From Chrysochromulina tobinii (Eukaryota; Haptophyta; Prymnesiales; Chrysochromulinaceae), in contig JWZX01002121.1 of the NCBI GenBank assembly GCA_001275005.1, positions 1-21,303 of the forward strand: DNA of 21,303 nt, written 5' to 3'. The translations under genes were made by a program, and so were the position numbers. Of this stretch, positions 7,510-14,600 are shown piece by piece; position 1 is the stretch's first letter; each line of letters starts with the position of its first letter. The notes beneath the pieces were generated by a model, which had not been told where the DNA came from, ran no database searches, and was given only the letters and a program-made list of their open reading frames with translations.

Positions 7510-8244
7510 GGGTCCGAAGGTCCGAGCCGCTGCGCAGCAGACGCCTAGGAGCCGCCGACGGGTCACAGTGCAACCGCAGATGGTAGCGTCACCGTAGCTA
7601 GACGCAGGGCTGTACACTGTGCAGCTGGGTAGCGGGGATCCGATCGAATGTCTCATGGGCGCCATAGTGGGCGCATCCATTCGCCAGAGCACCCATGCAA
7701 GGGGAACGCCATAGGGTACAAGGGCTGGGCTAGGGAGAGGCAGATCCACGTCTTGATGAAGGCGCGTCTATCCGCCGGCTGTAGTTTAGAGGAGCGGTGA
7801 TCCGTGTCCGACCGCGACGCGACGAGGCGCGGCAAGGGGGATCATACGGTAAGGGGCTAAGGGGGTGTGGTACGGTAAGGCGGGATCGCGGGCGGGCGCG
7901 GTGGTACACATGCGGGGACAGCGCCCGGCCGGCCGTTCCCCAAGGCGCGTCGCCCCGGTCCGTGACGGCGTGACCGGGTTGCCCGCTGGCACGCCCGCGC
8001 GGCGGGCGTTAGTTTCGCTCCGCCTGGGACAGCTCGTCTCTGCGGGGGGCCACTGGCGGCGCGGGTTCCCGCCCGGTGGCGGTGCGCGCGCGCGGGTCCC
8101 CGTCGTCTCCGGACGCGAAAGCAAAGAGAACGAAAGCGCAAGCGGGCTCCCTTCGTGATGTCTAATTTGTGGTTTCACCTAGAGAGATAATGGTTTCTGA
8201 TTCCGCAGTGCCAGCGACGGCTAGCACCTAGCTGGCTCAGAGCC
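7510..8244. other. Convergent intergenic region with a GC-rich, hairpin-prone middle
   Basis: This 735-bp gap lies between the 3' ends of the MLF and SURF6 genes. I see no supported gene; open frames on both strands at about 7790-8180 lack domains and have the composition expected by chance. Two copies of tacggtaagg occur close together (7845-7854 and 7871-7880). From about 7915 to 8105 the DNA is extremely GC-rich with self-complementary pieces, for example cgcccgcgcggcgggcg (7993-8009). An AT-richer tail (8158-8205) follows. A structured non-coding RNA cannot be excluded, but nothing identifies one. Confidence 0.35.
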
Positions 8245-9527
8245 TCAGAGGAACGAGCTTTTCTTCCCCTCAAATCCCGCACGCGCCTTCATCCTCGAGG
8301 CACGCATCTTGTTCTTCGTGACGCGCTCGTTGAGATTCTTCTTGCGAGTCTCCTGCTTCTCCTTCATTGCCTTGGCGACCGTCTTGACGCGTGCTGACCA
8401 CTCAATCTTCGACTTCTTCTTCTTTCGCTCCTCGCGTTTGAGCGCCTTGCGCAGCAGCGTCGGATTATCCTTCTGCTTGATGCCGCCAGCCTTTTGCATT
8501 GCCCGCTGCCACTCCTCGATGCCGGCCTCCTCTCCTCCGCCATCGGGTGCCGAGAGCCGCGCGCGCTTTCGCCTCTGGTCTTCCTCGGCCTGGGCGAGCA
8601 GGGCAGCGGTCGACATCTTGCGTTTGTTCTTGGCCGCGTCCGCCGCCTGCTGCTCTGCGAGCTTGTTATACTCGAGCGAGCGGTTCGCCTCACTGCTGCC
8701 TGCCTTGCCGCTGCCGCTGCCGGCACTGCCATGCTGCGCACCGCCACTGGTCTGGCCGTCGTTCGCCGCCGGAGGGCGGTGCTTGTTCTGCCCTCCGGCC
8801 ACGTGCTTCGGCTGCTTCACTTTGGGCGGCGCGTCGGGCCGCTGTGCCTTGGGGACACCGCCGCGGATGCTGCGGAATTGCGAGAGTTTCTCGGCGAGCC
8901 TCTGCTTGAGGGTTTCCACACTCGTTGGCCGCCCGTCGCTGCCAAGCGGCGCACCCACGTGCGTGTGGGCGAGAAGAGGTGGCTTATCCGCGACCGGATG
9001 GTGCCGCGGCCGCGGCACCTCATCGACGTCGTCGTCATCACAGCCGCCGTCGCCGTCGGCCTCACGGTCATCGTCATCATCGCCGTCGTCGTCGGCGGGC
9101 GCCGTCTCCTCGACAGCCTTAAGCATCCGTTTGACCCCTGCTGTCGGTGCGTGGCCCTTTTCCAGTGCGTCCGCCATTTGCTGCTCCTGATCACGCTGCT
9201 CCTGCAGCTCTGTGGCACTCAGCTGCTTGGATGGGTCGAGACGGGCACGTTTCCGCTCGACGGAGGCTAGTTTCTTCTCGTATTTGGAGCTCTGCTGCTG
9301 CTTGCCTGTGTACTTTTGGAAGCGTTTCGCGACCTCATCCGCATCGGGCGGAAGGTAAAACTTGGGCGGCACCATCTCGATCAGATTTGCAAAGTCTGAG
9401 TGAGAGCAGCGGTAGGAGGGCCGCACTGTGTGAGTGGAGAATACAAACGCGCAATCAGGAACCATTACATCGAGGGGCGTGCCGCACATGCAGAGTGCTC
9501 AGCGAGGCTGATTCGGATGGCCTCCAT
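8245..9527 (-). CDS. RRP14: SURF6/Rrp14 ribosome biogenesis protein (two exons)
   Basis: Nucleolar protein required for early 60S (and 40S) pre-ribosome assembly and pre-rRNA processing. Joining exon 9488-9527 to exon 8245-9395 gives 396 residues. The spliced N-terminus reads SLAEHSAYFANLIEMVPPKF, which fits the Rrp14 N-terminal domain (short helix, then a LI..(I/V)PxK(Y/F)Y motif). Residues about 112-140 are strongly acidic, and LKQRLAEKLSQFR (about 175-187) matches the SURF6 RL..KI..lR block. The C-terminal SURF6 domain (about 253-396) shows KDNPTLLRKALKREERKKKK, then EW, a Lys/Arg-rich helix and a terminal RAGFEGKK, all characteristic. Without splicing, the frame would start at an ATG at 9489 and carry 32 unrelated residues in place of the conserved N-terminus. 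It is divergent from 9661-10812. Confidence 0.9.
9396..9487 (-). other. Inferred GT-AG intron in the SURF6 gene
   Basis: On the coding strand the intron begins gtgcgg after exon 1 (ATG at 9527, 13 codons plus one base) and ends in a pyrimidine-rich cgctgctctcactcag. Removing these 92 bp restores frame, makes a Tyr codon across the junction and joins the two halves of the conserved Rrp14 N-terminal motif. The unspliced path from 9527 reaches a stop within 20 codons. Confidence 0.8.
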
Positions 9528-9660
9528 GTGGGCGGGCGGCGACGTGCAGGAATCCAGGTGCCCGGGAAAGCGCGTAATGCGACACTTGGGCGCTTGCCCA
9601 GTGGCTTATGAGTACGTTTGGGCGTTTTAACTTGTAGGTAGTTGCAAGGGACTCAAGAGT
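9528..9660. promoter_or_regulatory. Head-to-head promoter, SURF6 and the acidic protein
   Basis: Only 133 bp separate the inferred SURF6 start (9527) from the ATG at 9661. The segment changes from GC-rich near SURF6 to AT-richer near 9661 (ttttaacttgtaggtagttg), again including the ACTTG pentamer. No TATA box is clear. Confidence 0.45.
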
Positions 9661-10812
9661 ATGAGTATTCACGAGCGTGAAATGATGTCCGAGCTATTAT
9701 GCGTCCCCATCGACGATGACCCACGAGTTCTCGACACGATACCTCCGTGGGCACTTTGTGCACTGCGATGCAACTGCGCGGCTCCGTGCTCCGAAACGCA
9801 ATACACCGATGCAGGCTCTTCTAGCACGCAGTTTCCGATGGTCACAGAAGCTCGTGAACCGCGGAGCATCCTCACAGACAGCGAGGAGGACAGCGAGGAG
9901 GACAGCGGCAGCGAGCTCGACCCTCACGGTTTCGTCCTTCCACCTGGATGGGTAACAGTCCCACGCGAAAACGGGCGCACCTTCAAATGGACCAACGGCG
10001 AGCGGACCGTTGGCACGGTAACCGAAGTCTGGGCGAGTTGCCATGGCGGCACGAGCTCCTCTTCAGTCGATGCCGTACCGCCAAACTCGACAGGCGGAAC
10101 CCACATCTCCTTCGGAGATGGCGTGGACGAGCTCATCTCGGTGTCAGCACTCATCGACTCGCTGCAGCTCACAAGCGAGGAACAGGAGGAACTGGGTCTG
10201 ATGTCAATCGTGACGTCCAAGCAAGGTAGCAGCGATGCTTGTGGTTGCAGGACGACGTCCGATCCGCAAGAGGCGCCGTTGCTGCTCAGTGCCCAGGAGC
10301 TCGAGGCACTCTTCGGCGATCTGCAGCTTTTTTCGGAAGCCGCCGAGCTAATCAGCGCGGGGCAGCCCCCACCACTTGCGCGCGTGCCGACAGCGACGAC
10401 AACTCCGGATGACGCTGGTGCCACCTCGTTGGGAGCTGCGCCGCCGGAGAAGTCCGATGGCTACTTCTATGGAGCTGCCCCTGGAGCGCTGCTCGTCTTC
10501 TCGGGCGAGTCCCTCGGAGATTCCCTTGGAGATTCCCTCGGAGATTCCCTTGGAGATGCGTCGCCGCATGCCGTGTCAAGCGCTTGCGCAAGCATTGAGC
10601 CAGCCGCGCCGGAGTCGCTCGACTCAGCGGAGCTTGAAGGTCTTGATCGCGCCTGGGAGCTGCTGAGCGCCTCCGAGGGCATCGAATTGCTCCAGGTTCT
10701 CGAACAAGATGCGCAGCAGCTGGCGGACGCGGACCTTCGCCAGAAGTTTGATGACGACGAGGAAGCAAACCATGGAGGCTCGAATATGAATATGGACGAT
10801 GTTGATGATTAG
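9661..10812 (+). CDS. Acidic protein of unknown function with a possible MBD/TAM-like motif
   Basis: Not recognised as a whole: 383 residues, strongly acidic and Ser-rich, mostly predicted disordered. After an acidic cluster (DSEEDSEEDSGSE, 73-85) lies the only folded-looking piece, HGFVLPPGWVTVPRENGRTF followed by KWTNGERTVGTVTEVW (89-124). The LPPGW start, the aromatic/basic strand and the NGER turn recall methyl-CpG-binding (TAM) or WW-type small domains, but key residues are too few to decide. Two helical stretches follow (about 157-180 and 207-232), then a perfect SLGD x4 repeat (284-299) and an acidic tail ending DDDEEANHGGSNMNMDDVDD. A nuclear regulator with acidic activation-like segments is a reasonable guess. 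It shares a promoter region with SURF6. Confidence 0.65.
   Translation: MSIHEREMMSELLCVPIDDDPRVLDTIPPWALCALRCNCAAPCSETQYTDAGSSSTQFPMVTEAREPRSILTDSEEDSEEDSGSELDPHGFVLPPGWVTVPRENGRTFKWTNGERTVGTVTEVWASCHGGTSSSSVDAVPPNSTGGTHISFGDGVDELISVSALIDSLQLTSEEQEELGLMSIVTSKQGSSDACGCRTTSDPQEAPLLLSAQELEALFGDLQLFSEAAELISAGQPPPLARVPTATTTPDDAGATSLGAAPPEKSDGYFYGAAPGALLVFSGESLGDSLGDSLGDSLGDASPHAVSSACASIEPAAPESLDSAELEGLDRAWELLSASEGIELLQVLEQDAQQLADADLRQKFDDDEEANHGGSNMNMDDVDD
10510..10557 (+). repeat. Four 12-bp tandem units alternating in one base (SLGD repeat)
   Basis: The units read tccctcggagat, tcccttggagat, tccctcggagat, tcccttggagat. The c/t difference at the Leu codon alternates, so the array is really two 24-bp units, which indicates doubling of a pre-diverged pair. 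All units encode Ser-Leu-Gly-Asp. Confidence 0.9.
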
Positions 10813-11009
10813 AAATTCATCTGGTTGAGATTAGAACCGAACATAAGGCGATGATCTGTTACCCTGGGGAACCTCCGGGTCGCCATAATCATAGTCACAG
10901 TCTGATCGCGCTGCTCACGTGCGACCAGTCCGATCGCACCCCCACACCATGTCGCACACAGGAGCACATGCACACAGACACACTGATGCCGGCTACCCAG
11001 CTGGCTGCA
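10813..11009. other. Convergent spacer with a weak C/D-box-like stretch
   Basis: This 197-bp gap between two 3' ends holds no protein I can support. A gcgatga (10848-10854) and a ctga (10902-10905) lie about 47 bp apart with short complementary flanks (gcg/cgc). These resemble the C and D boxes of a small nucleolar RNA, but the C box has one mismatch and no guide target was recognised. Confidence 0.25.
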
Positions 11010-11429
11010 TCACTCCGTGCCCGACATCGGAAGGAGGGGCGTGGCAAACGTTATCGGCGCCCCTCGTCCGGCCGCAGCATTGGCCTCCTGGTGGCTGTAC
11101 GCGGGCTCCGTTGTCAGCATGCGCAATCGCCGTCGATGTTTAGCAGTGGCGCTATGGTCGTCAAGCGCCTGCTGGTTGATGCAGTAGCGTGCGCACGCGA
11201 CGCAGTAGTACTGACCAAGGCCAGGCTTGTCCGGATCGAGCTGTGTCTTCTCCGCAAGAACATCTTTCGTTGGCCGTCCCTGAATCACCTCTGACATCAG
11301 TTGCGCAGTGCAAATGTCGTCCCAGCGTCCCTTGACGATGCCTCGCTGCGAGACGCGCCGGTGGTCCTTGTTTTGCCGGGCCTTGCCGCCGCCCGATACC
11401 TTGCGGCCCGTTCCCTTCCGCCCGGGCAT
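11010..11429 (-). CDS. BUD20: ZNF593/Bud20-type C2H2 zinc-finger ribosome export factor
   Basis: Bud20/ZNF593 proteins bind late pre-60S particles and help export them from the nucleus. The 139-residue product starts at a clear ATG with a very basic N-terminus (GRKGTGRKVSGGGKARQNKD), typical of the family. The single zinc finger is C76-x2-C79-x12-H92-x5-H98, inside the family signature GLGQYYCVACARYCINQQAL. It is followed by the conserved HRRRLRMLTTEPAYSHQEA (98-116) and NAAAGRG (117-123), matching K(R)RLK.L..EPYSQEEAE.AAG.G in homologues. Length is close to the human (134) protein. The gene is on the same strand as SURF6, another 60S factor, and divergent from the calpain-like gene. Confidence 0.93.
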   Translation of the reverse strand: MPGRKGTGRKVSGGGKARQNKDHRRVSQRGIVKGRWDDICTAQLMSEVIQGRPTKDVLAEKTQLDPDKPGLGQYYCVACARYCINQQALDDHSATAKHRRRLRMLTTEPAYSHQEANAAAGRGAPITFATPLLPMSGTE

Positions 11430-11624
11430 CCTGATGCTTTAGTCCGTCCGAGTTTGTGGCCCGTCGCCAGGAGCGTCTCGCGACAAAGTGTCAGGGGGTT
11501 CCGGGACACCCGGCAAAATCGGTACGTTACAGTCTGACTCGCAACACTGCTGCTTCCGGGGTCTAATTTCATCCTCGCGCGCGGTCTTGGGCTTTCCGCA
11601 CGGACGTTGGAGCCACCGCTCGCG
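11430..11624. promoter_or_regulatory. Head-to-head promoter, Bud20 and the calpain-like gene
   Basis: The opposing start codons are 195 bp apart. The stretch contains an imperfect GC hairpin (ttccgggacacccggc, about 11499-11514). No canonical core element was recognised, and both promoters must lie here. Confidence 0.45.
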
Positions 11625-14600
11625 ATGGCGGACGCGGTCCCAGCTGCACGCATCACGGCTCCGGTGCGTAGCCTCAGCGTCCGAGGTCAGTGGGCACCGG
11701 GCCTTGCTGGCGGCTGCCCAAAGAATGAGACCTTTGGCAGCAACCCTCAGTTCGTGCTCAAGCCTTCAAAGCCTGCAGCCTTTGAGATTGAGGTCTCACA
11801 GCCAGCTAGCGCGCAGACGCCACTGCTGCCAATTGGCATCGCACTCGTCAGGAACAAACCAGGCAAACCGTTCAAAGCGCCCCTCTCGAAGAAAAAGCTC
11901 GTCGCAAAGACTATGAGCTGGCGATCCGAAAGCAGCAATTACTGCAGCATCACCCTAGAGCCGCTGCCTGATGGCGAGGACTATGTCATCCTGCCATCCA
12001 CATTCAAGCCCGACCAGTACGGCGATTTCACGATCAAAGTGATCAGCGACAGCGACGACGGCTTCACGCTCGTGCCACGAGACGAGAACGCCATCGCCGT
12101 ATCAGCGGCCGGCACAAGAAAAGCCTCATCCTCAGATGTCACGCCCCGCGCTGCTGTCGGTGCCGGCGCCGCCAAGGCGCGCGAGCCCCCCGCGCCACCC
12201 GTGGGCGCGCTGAGCGCGGCCACAGACCCGGTCCTGGCTGCGGCCATGGAGCGCAGCGGTGCGCAGCGGGACGGCGACGGCCGCTTCGACGACGACGACT
12301 TCCCAGTGAAGGCACGCACGTCGGGCAAGGACGTGCCCAACAGCAAGGTGCTGTATTCCTCCGGGCACGGGCGGCAACGCGGCGATCAAGGTGGACTCGT
12401 TCGGTCGGCTTGCAAGTATGAGTGGCAAGGGCGGCGCCACCAGCCTGGGCTTCACCGTCCCGAGCTCACTGATGGAGTATCGGCGCGGCCTGCGCGACCT
12501 GCAGCTACTCAACGCGATTGCGATGGTGCAGACGCGGCGAGGGCTGATGGAGCGGCTGCTCGGGTACGCGGACGAGAGTCTTGGGATGCACGCGGTCCGT
12601 CTCTTCAAGGATGGCGAGTGGCGCACTGTCGTCGTCGACGATCAGATCCCCTGCCACGGCAAGCTCAAGCCCGCATACTCGACCAACGTCGACCCGCGTG
12701 ACGGCCCTGTAGCCATCATCGAAAAGGCGCTCGCGAAGCTGTACGGCTGCTACGAGCTCCTGGCAAACGGACGCGTCGGCCTTGCCCTCGAGGATCTGAC
12801 GGGCGGCTTCAAAGACCATCTCTATCTCGTCGACGGCGTCATGGGCAAGCATGGCGTGCGCAAGCAGCCCGACATCCGCGCGGCCGACGAGGTAGCGAGC
12901 GGCGCCATGTGGGCGAGGCTGGGCGCTCTCTTCGGCGACCACCACCTGCTCGGCGCCGCCTTCAAGCGCAAGTATGCGCACCTCGGCTCCGAGAGCGTGG
13001 GCAGTGCCCCCGCGATCAGCCCCGACAATCTCGAGGAGGCCGAGACTCTCGTCTACCCGATCCTTGAGCTGCGCCAGCTCGGCAGCGTGGCAGCTGTCGC
13101 CGCAGGCGGCGGCCAGTTCGTGCGGATGCGCAACGTGTGGAAGCAGGTCGCAGAGGGTCGTGCGAACGAGTGGGAGGGCGCATGGGGCAACAGCTCGGAC
13201 GAATGGCAACAGCTACCCGCCGTGGCGGCGGAGCTCGGCGGCAAGCCACGCGATGGCTCCTTCTGGATGACGTTCTCCGATTTTTGCCGCGGCTTCAACA
13301 AGGTGTACGTGTGCCGCCTGGTCGACGCGAAGCCATGGCAGCAGACCGCGCGCCTCGTCGGCGAATTCGGTGCGAGCAGCGCTGGTGGGCGGCTCGCGCC
13401 CGTGCCCACGCCCGCCTCGGGTTGGCGAACCAACCCGCAGTTCGCGCTCGTGGTGCAGCAGCACTGCTCCGTGCTCATGGCCTTGTCGCAGCCAGACGCG
13501 CTGCTTGACGCCAACGACGCCCTCGACGGCTACCCAAATGCGATCGGGTTCACGATCCTCGCCGCCGACGCGAACGCGCCGCCCGGCAGTCGCCGCCTCA
13601 TGCTCGCGCCGCCCGGCGAAGAGCTTCGACTCGACTCGCGCCTTTGCGAGACGCGGCAGGTGTCGGCGGTGTTCGAGCTCGACCCAGGGCAGTACGTCGT
13701 CGTCGCCTACACGGAAGAGCCGAACATCTTCCAGCCTTTTGCGCTCAGCGCGGCGGCCACTGGCCCGATTACGCTCGACGAGCTCCACCCGAGCGGTGCG
13801 CCTCTAGTCCTGATCGGTTCGTGGGACGCGGCGAACAAGACGGCGGGCGGCTGCCCAAACAACACGACATCGTGGACGGGCAACCCGCAGTTCGCGCTCA
13901 GCTGCGACGCGCCTTGCACGGTGATCGGCGTGCTCTCGCTCGCGCTCGACGCGAAAGCGGCCGACGCGATGGAGGAGCGGGTGCTGCAGTTGACACAGCA
14001 GGCGCAGCAGGCGCAGCTCGATGGTGACGCGGCGGCTGAGTCGGAGGCGCAAGCGCAACTCGCGCAACTCGCGCCGGCAATTGGGTTCCTCGTGCTGCAC
14101 AGCGCCGACGGCTCCGCGATCTCGGGCGCGCGCGAGCTTTCGGCGGGCGAGATCGTGTCTTCGTCAGCATACATGCACGGCACTCAGGAGGTGACTGCTC
14201 TGATCCAGCTGCCGCAGGCGGGCTCGTACGTGCTCGTGGCGACCACCTTCGAGCCCGCGGCTGAGGCGAAATTCACGCTCGCGCTCCACCCGTCGACCGG
14301 CGCGCTGCCCAGCGCCAAGCCACTCGCGCGCGGATGCGAGGTGACCGACGTCACGGCGCTCACGCGCGGCGGCGCGAGCGCAGCGCGGCCGCAGGTGGCC
14401 AGCGGGCCGCCCGAGGCGAGCGGCAAGCGCGTGGCGCCGCCAGCGTCCAAGGTGGACATCTCGTCGTTGCGCGAGGCCGACGGCGACGATGGCAAGATTG
14501 GCTACGCGCAGCGCATGGAGATGGAAGAGGCGAAGAAGCTCGACAAGTGGCCCGAAAACGTGCCGCTTATGACCATCGAGGGGCAGCCGCTCAGCGAGAA

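Noticed and set aside
7786-8178. Candidate small genes on either strand in the MLF-SURF6 gap
   Set aside because: Both frames are Arg/Pro/Gly-rich with no motif, as expected by chance in GC-rich DNA lacking stop codons.
8155-8206. Second C/D-box-like stretch (gtgatgt ... ctga)
   Set aside because: The C box lacks its last base, there is no closing stem, and it probably lies in the SURF6 3' flank.
10510-10557. CRISPR-like short repeats
   Set aside because: The units are contiguous without spacers and encode an in-frame SLGD protein repeat in a eukaryotic gene.
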